12,573 bases of DNA, from NCBI GenBank assembly GCA_910584955.1, contig CAJUDC010000054.1, positions 2,384 through 14,956 on the forward strand. The letters are read 5' to 3'. Made by a program: the position numbers and the translations under genes. The notes beneath the pieces were generated by a model, which saw only the letters and a program-made list of their open reading frames with translations, was not told the DNA's origin and ran no database searches. Positions 1-6,477 of this stretch are shown here, piece after piece (position 1 is the stretch's first letter; each line of letters opens with the position of its first letter). Origin of the DNA: an uncultured Paraprevotella sp. Its GTDB lineage: Bacteria > Bacteroidota > Bacteroidia > Bacteroidales > Bacteroidaceae.

Positions 1-144
1 CCCGTTACCGGTAAGTTCTGCTATTTTATCCAGCGCATGTTGATGCCTCCCGTTAATGGCCTCCGCATAATCAGCCAGCCACGGATCGTTTTTTATTAAT
101 TTCAGAACCGGTCTTCCCTCCGTTCTTTTTTCTTTCTTAGCCAT
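1..144 (-). CDS. glgB: 1,4-alpha-glucan branching enzyme, N-terminal fragment (runs off left edge)
   Basis: Only the first 48 codons are present, from the ATG at 144-142 reading left to base 1 with no stop. The peptide has a short charged leader (MAKKEKRTEGRPV) followed by LKLIKNDPWL and GRHQHALDKIAELTGN. I recognise this as the start of Bacteroides-type GlgB, which makes the alpha-1,6 branches in glycogen-like polymers. The CBM48 and GH13 domains that would prove the assignment lie outside the window. The preceding minus-strand gene (yhcH) ends 46 bases upstream, so the two could be co-transcribed. I see no perfect -7 box or strong ribosome binding site in that gap. The identification rests on recall of the conserved amino terminus and on the reading frame staying open to the edge. 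Confidence 0.8.
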   Translation of the reverse strand, partial: MAKKEKRTEGRPVLKLIKNDPWLADYAEAINGRHQHALDKIAELTGNG

Positions 145-190
145 ATCGTTATGTATTAAAAGAGATTGGTGTTTCTATCTGTCGCCAATG

Positions 191-631
191 CTATACCCGG
201 ACTTTGAATATAATTTTCCGAAGCCCGTCGGAAGAGATCGCCGGTGCATGGGCGTCTTCGGGGAAAAACACCGCAAACATTCCGGGCTTCATGGTGACAT
301 ATTGCTGTGCCGGTTCGGTATAAAACGAAATATCGTCCGCCTCGTCATAAGGCGCTTCGGAAAGACCGTTCAACGGTGCGTATCCGATTGTCTCTTCAGC
401 CGTAAGGGGAATCTGAATATCTATCATCTGCCGATGGGTTTCCAGACGGGCTTCCGTTTTCCCTTTGGGAGCGGCTTGAACGACATTGGCGAACAAATCA
501 TCACCGGACAACTCTATTTTACCACAGGGTAGCGCCTGCAAGTCATGCGTACCGACAAAAGCAACAACTTGTGAAAACAAGGGATTCAAGGCCTCATAAC
601 GGCACAGGTTTTCAATCGTATCTATAATCAT
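191..631 (-). CDS. YhcH/YjgK/YiaL (EbgC-type) family protein
   Basis: This 146-residue protein fits the small one-domain YhcH/YjgK/YiaL (DUF386) family, which has a cupin-like double-stranded beta-helix fold. Family members such as EbgC and YhcH are linked to sugar or sialic acid use, but their reactions are poorly defined. Visible marks are LETHRQMIDIQ at about residues 63-73, giving E64, H66 and D71, and PEDAHAP with H128 near the end. These are the probable metal ligands. The length is normal for the family. The ATG at 631 lies 33 bases downstream of a good -7 box (665-672). The next gene leftwards is glgB, which hints at a role around carbohydrate storage or sugar handling, but that is inference. 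No signal peptide is seen, so it should be cytoplasmic. Confidence 0.85.
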   Translation of the reverse strand: MIIDTIENLCRYEALNPLFSQVVAFVGTHDLQALPCGKIELSGDDLFANVVQAAPKGKTEARLETHRQMIDIQIPLTAEETIGYAPLNGLSEAPYDEADDISFYTEPAQQYVTMKPGMFAVFFPEDAHAPAISSDGLRKIIFKVRV

Positions 632-664
632 GGCATATACAATTAGGTTAATCTACATGTGCCA

Positions 665-672
665 CAAATATA
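665..672 (-). promoter_or_regulatory. Bacteroides-type -7 box upstream of the yhcH-family gene
   Basis: The minus strand reads TATATTTG here, a perfect match to TAnnTTTG, the -7 element read by the Bacteroides primary sigma factor. It sits 33 bases upstream of the ATG at 631. The -33 element is poor: about 19 bases upstream I see only GTTA rather than TTTG. It lies in the 75-bp gap after the inositol phosphatase gene, which has no obvious terminator, so read-through from upstream is also possible. Confidence 0.65.
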
Positions 673-706
673 AATAAAAAAAGTCATTAACTAACTAAAA
701 ACCACA

Positions 707-1504
707 TCAAAAATTAGTCTCTTTTATTTTTTCAAGCAAATAATCGTGTAAAAAACCGTTGGAGGCCAATACCTGCCTGCCGTCGTCCCAATGCGCTCCC
801 CCGCTAAAGTCCGTGACCCGACCGCCGGCCTGCTGCAGAATCAGCGAACCGGCTGCTATGTCCCACGGCCCCAGAAAAGCTTCGATGCGTCCCTCAAACC
901 TCCCGGCGGCTATATAGCATAACTCCGCTGCGGCGGCGCCCATCAGGCGCAACCCTCCCACACTGCCGTATAACCGGTCGACCAAGGGTACAGCCAGCGA
1001 ACGATAGGCATCGGAATTGTACGGAAAGCCCAACTCGATAAAAGCGTCATCGGGCCGATCCACCGTGCTCACCCGTATCTCCTTTCCGTTCAAATATGCT
1101 TTCCCGCCTTTGCATGCCCAGTATAATTCGTCGCGACAACACTCATACACCACTCCCAACAATATTTCCTCCCGGTTCCGCAAGGCTATGCTTATACAAT
1201 AAGGTGCATTGTCGTGAATGAAATTGGTCGTTCCGTCCAGTGGGTCCACCAACCACCACAAATCCTCGTCGCCATGGGAGCCGCTTCCTTCTTCAGCAAT
1301 AAAACCCGCCTCCGGCAACAACTCGTGCAAACGGGTTACGATACGTTTTTCGGACGTCTTGTCTACATACGACACGTAATCATGCGCCCGTTTTTTCTCC
1401 ACCCGGCCACGCTCAAAAGAGCGGCATTCCCGCCGCAGGAACTCACCGGTTTCCACCGCCAGTTCCTTCACCGGTTCTATCAGATCTTCCCACTTCATAT
1501 TCAT
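707..1504 (-). CDS. Inositol-monophosphatase family protein (SuhB-like)
   Basis: This 265-residue enzyme has the length of SuhB/IMPase and all the signature residues of the Li+-sensitive, Mg2+-dependent sugar phosphatase family. DYVSYVD lies at residues 42-48, and EEG near 71-73 supplies a metal-binding Glu. Motif A, WWLVDPLDGTTNFIH at about 83-97, has D87, D90, G91 and T92. Motif B, GPWDIAAGSLILQQAGG at about 212-228, has W214 and D215. It should hydrolyse myo-inositol-1-phosphate or a related small phosphomonoester in the cytoplasm; the family also includes PAP and FBP phosphatases, so the substrate is not certain. The ATG at 1504 follows the TAA of the MORN-repeat gene with no base between them, so translation is probably coupled. 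A second ATG (codon 3) is an alternative start. It probably shares the MORN gene's promoter. Confidence 0.9.
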   Translation of the reverse strand: MNMKWEDLIEPVKELAVETGEFLRRECRSFERGRVEKKRAHDYVSYVDKTSEKRIVTRLHELLPEAGFIAEEGSGSHGDEDLWWLVDPLDGTTNFIHDNAPYCISIALRNREEILLGVVYECCRDELYWACKGGKAYLNGKEIRVSTVDRPDDAFIELGFPYNSDAYRSLAVPLVDRLYGSVGGLRLMGAAAAELCYIAAGRFEGRIEAFLGPWDIAAGSLILQQAGGRVTDFSGGAHWDDGRQVLASNGFLHDYLLEKIKETNF

Positions 1505-2620
1505 TTATTTATCAGGCACTCCACGCGTATATGAGCCTTGACGGATAATGTTTCCGTTACGGTCTTTCTCTACAAACTTACCGTGCTTCTCATTATCCTT
1601 GAACGATCCTTCGAAACGCACTCCGTCTTTGTTTTCCATGATGCCGGGACCGTTCTTCTCACCGTTCTTAAAAGTGCCCTTGAACTTTGTTCCGTCTACC
1701 ATCCGCAGCACGCCTTCGCCGTCCATCAGGCCGTTGCGCCATTGTCCCTCATACACATCCCCGTTGCTCCAGACGTACTTCCCCTGTCCGTCGCGCTTAT
1801 TGTTCTTCCACGTGCCGTTATAGGAAGCGCCGTTGTGCCAGGTAAAGATTCCCGGACCGTCCTGTTCGCCGTTTCTGAAATGGCCTACATATTTATTGCC
1901 GTTGGCAAACGTGAAAATGCCTTCACCGGTACGTTCGCCGTTCACATAATCTCCCTCATATTTATCGCCGTTGTGGAACGTGTAAATACCTTTACCGTTT
2001 TGCACATCGTCCGTCCAGTCGCCCACATAAACGTCTCCGTCGGCATAAGTGAATGTCCCTTTTCCGCTACGCCGGTTGTCTTTCCAAGTCCCTTCGTAAC
2101 TGGAGCCGTCGTTCCAGTCGAATTTTCCTTTCCCGTTTTTTTGGTCATTCTCCCATTCTCCGCGATAGTAAGCGCCGTTGGCGTAGGTATAAGTACCGTA
2201 ACCTTCGCGTTTGTCTTCCACCCAGTTACCGATATAGACGTCTCCGTTGTAATAGCGCATCGTCCCCAGCCCATGCTGGAAATCACGGAACCACAATCCC
2301 TCATACCGGTTGTTGTTCATGAAATAGTACGTGCCTTTGCCGTGCTGCTGGTCCTGAAACCACTCGCCTTCATACTTTTCCCCGTCGGGAAACAGGTAAA
2401 CACCGTAGCCTTCACGTTTCCCCTTGACATAATTTCCCTCATACCGATCGCCGTTTTTATAAACGGTTACGCCTTTTCCGTAAGGTTTCCCCTTGAACAG
2501 TTCACCTTGGTATTCGGCTCCGTTCTTGAACGTATAATTTCCGATACGTATCTGCTGGGCCCGGACCGCCAACGTAAAAAAGCAAGATAACAGGGAAACA
2601 AAAATATATCTAAAAGTCAT
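1505..2620 (-). CDS. Secreted MORN-repeat protein (14 tandem 23-residue repeats)
   Basis: I place the start at the ATG at 2620, not at the longer in-frame start at 2677. The shorter start gives a clean signal peptide (MTFRYIFVSLLSCFFTLAVRA, then QQ), and the promoter at 2647-2678 lies inside the longer version. The mature protein is almost wholly MORN repeats: 14 copies of exactly 23 residues at about 33-354, each with the core YxGxWxxxxxxGxG, then a short tail ending in GVPDK. MORN repeats form an extended beta-sheet groove. In eukaryotes they mediate membrane or protein contacts; bacterial roles are little known. Cleavage after VRA is most likely, giving a periplasmic or outer-membrane-associated protein. 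LLSC at 10-13 could be read as a lipobox, but it sits too early and hydrophobic sequence continues after it. The next gene (inositol phosphatase) starts directly at its stop codon. Confidence 0.88.
   Translation of the reverse strand: MTFRYIFVSLLSCFFTLAVRAQQIRIGNYTFKNGAEYQGELFKGKPYGKGVTVYKNGDRYEGNYVKGKREGYGVYLFPDGEKYEGEWFQDQQHGKGTYYFMNNNRYEGLWFRDFQHGLGTMRYYNGDVYIGNWVEDKREGYGTYTYANGAYYRGEWENDQKNGKGKFDWNDGSSYEGTWKDNRRSGKGTFTYADGDVYVGDWTDDVQNGKGIYTFHNGDKYEGDYVNGERTGEGIFTFANGNKYVGHFRNGEQDGPGIFTWHNGASYNGTWKNNKRDGQGKYVWSNGDVYEGQWRNGLMDGEGVLRMVDGTKFKGTFKNGEKNGPGIMENKDGVRFEGSFKDNEKHGKFVEKDRNGNIIRQGSYTRGVPDK
1559..2524 (-). repeat. 69-bp coding tandem repeat (14 MORN units)
   Basis: Codons 33-354 of the MORN gene form 14 head-to-tail units of 69 bp, each encoding one 23-residue MORN repeat with no insertion or deletion between units. 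The units are diverged at DNA level, but recurrent stretches such as those encoding NGDxYEG and GKGxYTF are shared. The periodicity also opens long frames on the opposite strand, which I do not take as genes. Confidence 0.9.
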
Positions 2621-2646
2621 GTATATACGCTTTATGTAATTTCTTT

Positions 2647-2678
2647 CAAAAATATAACAAAAGGCGCATATACACAAA
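2647..2678 (-). promoter_or_regulatory. Promoter of the MORN-inositol phosphatase unit
   Basis: On the minus strand there is a -33 TTTG (2675-2678), 20 bases, then TATTTTTG (2647-2654). This matches the Bacteroides promoter form TTTG-N19/20-TAnnTTTG at both elements. The start of transcription should be near 2640, giving a leader of about 20 bases before the ATG at 2620. It lies in the 97-bp gap after kdsB. Confidence 0.72.
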
Positions 2679-2717
2679 CTCTTTAAAATTCTTTAAGGCT
2701 TTTGAACGCGTCGCACA

Positions 2718-3473
2718 TCATTCGGAACGACGCTTTAAAAACTGTTCGGCCCGCTGCAAATCCTCGGGCGTATCGATGCCGATGGTTTCTATACGGCTGA
2801 TTCCCACCTTGATGGTATAGCCGTTCTGCACCCAGCGCAACTGTTCCAACGATTCGGCTATTTCCAGATCAGACTGTGGCAGAGCCGTTATCTGGCGCAG
2901 CACCTCGGAACGATAGGCATACAGACCGATGTGTTTATAATAAGTATGGTGCATCATCCATTCACTACGGGGATAGTTGCGCAGATAGGGGATCACCGAG
3001 CGACTGAAATACAAAGCCCGCATCCGGTTGTCTACCACCACTTTCGGACTGTTGGGATTCTCCAAAGCTTCGATGCCTTCGGCTTCCGTGAAAGGTTTTA
3101 CCAGCGTGGCGATTTGGGTTTCCGCATCGTCAAAACAGGCCTTCACCGCTTCCAGCTGTTCGGGATGGATAAAAGGTTCGTCTCCTTGTATATTTACAAT
3201 CACTCCGGCCTGACTTCCTGTTTTTTCGTAGGCCTCGAAACAACGGTCCGTACCGCTCTTGTGATGCGTTCCCGTCATGACGGCTTTACCGCCGAAAGCC
3301 TGCACGGCGTTCATGATTCGCTCGTCGTCGGTGGCCACCACGGCGTCGTCCAGTACTCCGGCCACTTGTTCGTATACCCGTTGCACAACAGGTTTCCCGC
3401 CCAGCATGGCCAACGGTTTTCCGGGAAAACGGGTGGAACCGTAACGGGCGGGAATGATACCGATAAATTTCAT
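2718..3473 (-). CDS. kdsB: 3-deoxy-manno-octulosonate cytidylyltransferase (CMP-Kdo synthetase)
   Basis: KdsB transfers CMP from CTP to Kdo, making the activated sugar used to build the lipid A-Kdo inner core of lipopolysaccharide; it is cytoplasmic. From the chosen ATG at 3473 the protein is 251 residues, the usual family length. The amino terminus is the nucleotide-binding signature IIPARYGSTRFPGKPL (residues 6-21). NIQGDEPFI at about 94-102 carries the metal-binding D98, YYKHIGLYAYR lies at about 178-188, and ETIGIDTPEDL near the end carries the second metal Asp, D234. A longer in-frame start at 3518 is rejected because the -7 box at 3507-3514 lies between the two starts. The gene is divergent from the folK-like gene and is followed after 97 bp by the separately promoted MORN gene. 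Confidence 0.95.
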   Translation of the reverse strand: MKFIGIIPARYGSTRFPGKPLAMLGGKPVVQRVYEQVAGVLDDAVVATDDERIMNAVQAFGGKAVMTGTHHKSGTDRCFEAYEKTGSQAGVIVNIQGDEPFIHPEQLEAVKACFDDAETQIATLVKPFTEAEGIEALENPNSPKVVVDNRMRALYFSRSVIPYLRNYPRSEWMMHHTYYKHIGLYAYRSEVLRQITALPQSDLEIAESLEQLRWVQNGYTIKVGISRIETIGIDTPEDLQRAEQFLKRRSE

Positions 3474-3506
3474 TGTCTGCATTTGCTTTTTATGATTTAC
3501 TTCTGA

Positions 3507-3514
3507 CAAAGATA
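3507..3514 (-). promoter_or_regulatory. -7 box of kdsB
   Basis: The minus strand reads TATCTTTG, a full match to TAnnTTTG. Transcription should begin near 3500, giving a leader of about 27 bases before the ATG at 3473. No good TTTG stands at the -33 position. The box supports the shorter kdsB start. Confidence 0.68.
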
Positions 3515-3566
3515 GCAATTAAAAATAAAAATCACTCCATCCCGCCCCACTCTTCCTTTGAAAAAA

Positions 3567-3597
3567 TTGCAAGGCGTCCTTATTTTATCTTACTTTG
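3567..3597 (+). promoter_or_regulatory. Promoter of the folK-like gene
   Basis: TTACTTTG at 3590-3597 matches the -7 consensus at seven of eight positions (T for A at position 2). A TTGC at 3567-3570 stands 19 bases upstream as a partial -33 element. Transcription should start near 3604, 17 bases before the ATG at 3621. The kdsB -7 box lies back to back with it on the other strand. Confidence 0.6.
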
Positions 3598-3620
3598 CAT
3601 CATCATATTTCGCAAAGCCG

Positions 3621-4010
3621 ATGAGAACAAAATGTCTGTTATGCCTGGGAACAAACACGAAACCGGAAGTTTATCTGCCCGCCGCACGACGGTTGCTACA
3701 AGAAACGTTTCCCGACATTCGCTTTGCACCCGAGGAAACAACGCTCCCTGTCAACTTCCCTCTGCCCACGCAGTTTGTCAACCAAATGGCGGTGTTCACC
3801 ACTGCCCGACAGATGCAAGAGGTCAACACGCAGCTGAAAGACATCGAACGGAAATGCGGACGGACGCCGGAAGACAAACAAAGGGGGTGCATTAAAATAG
3901 ACATCGACCTGATGCAATACGGCGATTACCGGACAAAGCCGAACGAAATGGAACGCGAATACATAAAACGGGGCATTGATTTCTTATTCCGTCAGGAGGA
4001 AAGGTTATAG
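3621..4010 (+). CDS. FolK-like protein (HPPK family), short and divergent
   Basis: From the ATG at 3621 this is 129 residues, shorter than E. coli FolK (about 159). The start at 3558 is rejected because it lies upstream of the promoter. HPPK transfers pyrophosphate from ATP to 6-hydroxymethyl-dihydropterin in folate synthesis. Family traits are CLGTNT at 8-13 (for the usual GSN), FVNQMAVF at 52-59 with the pterin-contacting Asn (N54), and KIDIDLMQYG at 92-101 with the two metal-binding Asp residues D94 and D96. By my eye alignment, the loop before DxD lacks the Trp89 and Arg92 equivalents of E. coli, and the protein ends soon after the KRG segment (116-118). It may be a lineage-specific FolK or a paralogue with another role. 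It is transcribed alone and divergently from kdsB. Confidence 0.7.
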   Translation: MRTKCLLCLGTNTKPEVYLPAARRLLQETFPDIRFAPEETTLPVNFPLPTQFVNQMAVFTTARQMQEVNTQLKDIERKCGRTPEDKQRGCIKIDIDLMQYGDYRTKPNEMEREYIKRGIDFLFRQEERL

Positions 4011-4055
4011 AGACTTTATCCTACTACGTATCAACCGTTTATCCCCACATGAAAA

Positions 4056-4165
4056 GATCATCGGGAATCCCGCAAAACGGGGCGAGCGCCACGATAAAAC
4101 GGGATGCTCACCACGTTCGATCGTGGCCTAGGCCACATTTCATCGGGGCGAGCACCACGTTTTCA
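4056..4165. repeat. Degenerate 22-bp tandem repeat array in intergenic gap
   Basis: Four consecutive 22-bp units begin at 4078, 4100, 4122 and 4144, with a shortened unit before them at about 4056-4077. The consensus is CGGGGCGAGCRCCACG followed by a tail near TTTCAT. Units 1 and 4 share 15 of their first 16 bases. Unit 3 contains a perfect 14-bp palindrome, GTGGCCTAGGCCAC (4123-4136). CCACG in unit 2 (4111-4115) can also pair with CGTGG (4122-4126), so alternative hairpins compete. The array occupies much of the 326-bp gap between the folK-like gene and the lipoprotein operon. I see no coding potential in it and no other copy in this window. Function unknown. Confidence 0.75.
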
Positions 4166-4307
4166 CGCAGCCCAGATAAACGCAAACAACTAACTATCAA
4201 ATAAATAAAAACAGACACCGCAAATACGAAAAACGATCGGCAACATATCGTTCCGTCGAGTTCTTCCGATAAATCCGTTTCCGTTCGTTTATTCCACCGT
4301 TTTTGCG

Positions 4308-4315
4308 TATATTTG
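4308..4315 (+). promoter_or_regulatory. -7 box of the lipoprotein-rsmG-hydrolase operon
   Basis: TATATTTG is a perfect TAnnTTTG match. Transcription should begin near 4322, about 15 bases before the ATG at 4337. The -33 region has no clean TTTG (closest is TTCG/TTCGTTT around 4284-4290). The rest of the gap (4011-4307) holds the 22-bp array and AT-rich sequence; I find no convincing terminator for the folK-like gene there. Confidence 0.68.
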
Positions 4316-4336
4316 TCATCTTATTAGAAATAAACA

Positions 4337-5143
4337 ATGGGTATGAAACGAACAAGTATAAGAAAGATAGGCGTCATTATCGCATGGGGGGCCTTATGCG
4401 GAGCCTGCGATACGATGATCTCTCAGAAAGTGGCTTTCAAAGAGCTGGAATACGAAAAGAAAGCATCTTTGCTGCCTCCTCGGCGAAAACCGAACTGCAA
4501 GATAGACATCGAACTGGAATATGCTACCGTTCCGAAGGAAACCGCGCGTAAGATCAACGCCGAGATCATCAGACATATCTTCCATTACGAAGGCCTGCCC
4601 CTCCGCACGGTCGTCGACTCGTTCGCGCGTCATTATATCCGCAACTATCGGGAGGAGGTCATGCCCATTTACGAAGCCGACAGAGAGCACGACCCGGAAA
4701 CAGCAGACTGGTATGACTATTCCTACACCCTGAAAGGAAGCGAAAAGGGAGAAAGACGAGGGTTCGTATGCTACGAACTGGAATTGGAGCGCTACGAAGG
4801 CAGCACACAGAGCCTGCGCAACGTTTACGCCTTGACCTTCGATGCCCGGACGGGTGACAGAGTGTATTTAAAAGATCTCTTCATCCCCGGAAGCGAAGCG
4901 GCCCTAAACGCCCTGCTTCTGGAAGCATTGATGCAGGAGTACGGCTGCAACACCAAGGCCGAACTGCAGGAGCAGGGCTTCCTGCTGCTCACGGACATGT
5001 ACGCCACAGAGAACTTCCGCATGGGTAAGCGTGAAATGAAATTTATCTACCAGCCTTCCGAAATCGCTCCCTCCGAACAGGAGGAAATCATTGTGGAAGT
5101 GCCCTACACCCTGCTGACCGACTTGTTCAAAAAAGAAAAATAG
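4337..5143 (+). CDS. Putative lipoprotein with DUF3298 (RsiV-like) domain
   Basis: This 268-residue protein starts with a basic stretch (KRTSIRK) and a hydrophobic segment ending in GALCGACD. That fits a lipoprotein signal peptide with C24 as the likely lipidated residue, although the lipobox is not textbook (Cys at -3; C21 is another candidate). The middle and carboxy-terminal parts resemble the DUF4163/DUF3298 pair found in RsiV and PdaC. Marks are an early beta-rich region, then NVYALTFDARTGDRVYLKDLF at about 155-175, and the closing pattern FIYQPSEIAPSEQEEIIVEVPYTLL at about 236-260. The family sits in the cell envelope; RsiV binds lysozyme, but no ligand is known for Bacteroides members. 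ATG codon 3 (4343) is an alternative start. It ends 10 bases before rsmG, so they form an operon. Confidence 0.75.
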   Translation: MGMKRTSIRKIGVIIAWGALCGACDTMISQKVAFKELEYEKKASLLPPRRKPNCKIDIELEYATVPKETARKINAEIIRHIFHYEGLPLRTVVDSFARHYIRNYREEVMPIYEADREHDPETADWYDYSYTLKGSEKGERRGFVCYELELERYEGSTQSLRNVYALTFDARTGDRVYLKDLFIPGSEAALNALLLEALMQEYGCNTKAELQEQGFLLLTDMYATENFRMGKREMKFIYQPSEIAPSEQEEIIVEVPYTLLTDLFKKEK

Positions 5144-5153
5144 AAGCACGACG

Positions 5154-5777
5154 ATGGAACAAATACTTGCTTATTTTCCCGATCTGACAGACCGGCAGAA
5201 AGAACGCTTCCGCGCACTGGATGCCCTCTATCACGACTGGAACGCCAAAATAAACGTCATCTCACGCAAAGACATCGACAACCTGTACGAACATCATGTG
5301 CTCCATTCGCTGGGCATTGCCAAAATCATCCGTTTCCGTCCCGGCACCGAAATCATGGACCTAGGCACGGGAGGAGGCTTTCCGGGCATTCCCTTGGCCA
5401 TCCTGTTCCCGGAAACACGTTTCCACCTGGTAGACAGTATCGGAAAAAAAATAAAAGTATGTACCGAAGTGGCCCAGGCCATCGGACTGGACAATGTGAC
5501 GTTCCGTCACTGCCGGGCGGAAGAGGAAAAACAGACTTTCGACTTCGTGGTGAGCCGGGCCGTAATGCCCCTGATGGACTTGATCAAGATCGTACGGAAA
5601 AACATACGAAAGGAAGCGCAGCACAATGCACTGCCCAACGGACTGATCTGCCTGAAAGGCGGAGAGCTGGAGAACGAAACGATGCCGGTAAAGCACCGGG
5701 CCAGCCTGTTCTCCCTGAGCGATTACTTCAAAGAGGAGTTCTTCGAAACCAAAAAAGTCATTCACGTATCTTTATAA
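5154..5777 (+). CDS. rsmG: 16S rRNA (guanine-527-N7) methyltransferase RsmG
   Basis: RsmG (GidB) methylates N7 of G527 in 16S rRNA using S-adenosylmethionine; its loss gives low-level streptomycin resistance in several bacteria. The 207-residue length is normal. The amino-terminal helix region ends in WNAKINVISRKD (about 29-40). The SAM-binding motif I is IMDLGTGGGFPGIPLAI at about 67-83, followed by the acidic end of strand 2 (HLVDS, about 91-95). SRAV at 134-137 is the family's conserved Arg-containing motif. The protein is cytoplasmic. It sits 10 bases after the lipoprotein gene and 12 before the hydrolase gene on the same strand, so all three are probably one transcript. Confidence 0.95.
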   Translation: MEQILAYFPDLTDRQKERFRALDALYHDWNAKINVISRKDIDNLYEHHVLHSLGIAKIIRFRPGTEIMDLGTGGGFPGIPLAILFPETRFHLVDSIGKKIKVCTEVAQAIGLDNVTFRHCRAEEEKQTFDFVVSRAVMPLMDLIKIVRKNIRKEAQHNALPNGLICLKGGELENETMPVKHRASLFSLSDYFKEEFFETKKVIHVSL

Positions 5778-5789
5778 AATCCATCGGAC

Positions 5790-6434
5790 ATGCTGAACAT
5801 CAAAACCTTCCAGGTAAACATGATTGGTGAGAACTGCTATGTGGTGAGCGACGACACGCGCGAAGCCGTCGTTATAGACTGTGGCGCCAGTTCCGCACAC
5901 GAAGAAAAAACCATAGCGGACTATATCCAGGCAGAAGGACTGCAAATCAAACATCTGCTATGCACACACGCACACTTTGATCACATATTCGGAGTGCCGT
6001 TCATAGCCGGAAAATATAACGTAAACCCCGTTTTCCACGAAGCCGACCGCCCCTTGTACGACAGCATGCCTTCGCAGGTAAGGGATTTTATCGGTACTAC
6101 CTACGACCGGATACTCCCGCCGCCGGCAGGCTATGTAACGGACGGGGACCGGATCACCTTCGGCACACACACTTTTGAAGTCATCCATACACCGGGCCAT
6201 TCACTGGGCGGCGTGGAATATTATTGCAAGGAAGAACAGATATTGTTCAGCGGCGACTCGCTGTTCCGCTACAGCATCGGACGGACGGACCTGCCGGGAG
6301 GAGATTACCGGACGCTGATAGAAAGCTTGACGAACCGCATCCTGACACTGCCGGATGACGTGACGGTTTATCCCGGCCACGGTCCGACAACCACCATCGG
6401 CGAAGAGAAGAGAGAAAATCCCTACCTGCTCTGA
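5790..6434 (+). CDS. Metallo-beta-lactamase-fold hydrolase (glyoxalase II-like)
   Basis: This 214-residue protein is a single MBL-fold domain of the GloB/YcbL type. The two-metal site is complete: THAHFDH with H60, H62, D64 and H65; HTPGHSLGG with H137; FSGDSLF with D156; and YPGHGPTTTIGEEK with H197. The endings GRTDLPGG and GHGPTTTIGEEKRENPYL are typical of small glyoxalase-II-like thioesterases, which cleave hydroxyacyl-thiol esters. Full glyoxalase II has an extra helical carboxy-terminal domain that is absent here, so the natural substrate is open. It is cytoplasmic, with no signal peptide. It is the last gene of the lipoprotein-rsmG operon, and its terminator is proposed at 6638-6672. 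Confidence 0.9.
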   Translation: MLNIKTFQVNMIGENCYVVSDDTREAVVIDCGASSAHEEKTIADYIQAEGLQIKHLLCTHAHFDHIFGVPFIAGKYNVNPVFHEADRPLYDSMPSQVRDFIGTTYDRILPPPAGYVTDGDRITFGTHTFEVIHTPGHSLGGVEYYCKEEQILFSGDSLFRYSIGRTDLPGGDYRTLIESLTNRILTLPDDVTVYPGHGPTTTIGEEKRENPYLL

Positions 6435-6477
6435 ATCCCGCATACAGCCCTATAGCGTATGCCCATGCCGAGCGTAC

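Noticed and set aside
1942..2304. Second minus-strand frame inside the MORN gene
   Set aside because: Shadow frame kept open by the same repeat periodicity; the composition is that of a shifted MORN coding sequence.
1538..2590. Long open frame of 350 codons on the plus strand, antisense to the MORN gene
   Set aside because: It is produced by the 69-bp periodicity of the MORN repeats on the other strand; it has no family features, and the minus-strand gene has a signal peptide, repeats and promoter.
2931..3506. 191-codon plus-strand frame opposite kdsB
   Set aside because: It overlaps a well-supported kdsB almost entirely and shows no recognisable domain.
4056..4165. CRISPR array reading of the 22-bp repeats
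   Set aside because: Repeats are contiguous with no unique spacers, are degenerate, and no cas genes are nearby.
4232..4252. Hairpin AACGAT…ATCGTT upstream of the lipoprotein operon as an operator or riboswitch
   Set aside because: A 6-bp AT-containing stem alone is too weak, and it lies upstream of the proposed transcription start.
6440..6462. Hairpin GCATAC…GTATGC just after the hydrolase stop codon as its terminator
   Set aside because: The 6-bp stem has an 11-base loop and no T-run after it; the 6638-6672 hairpin fits better.
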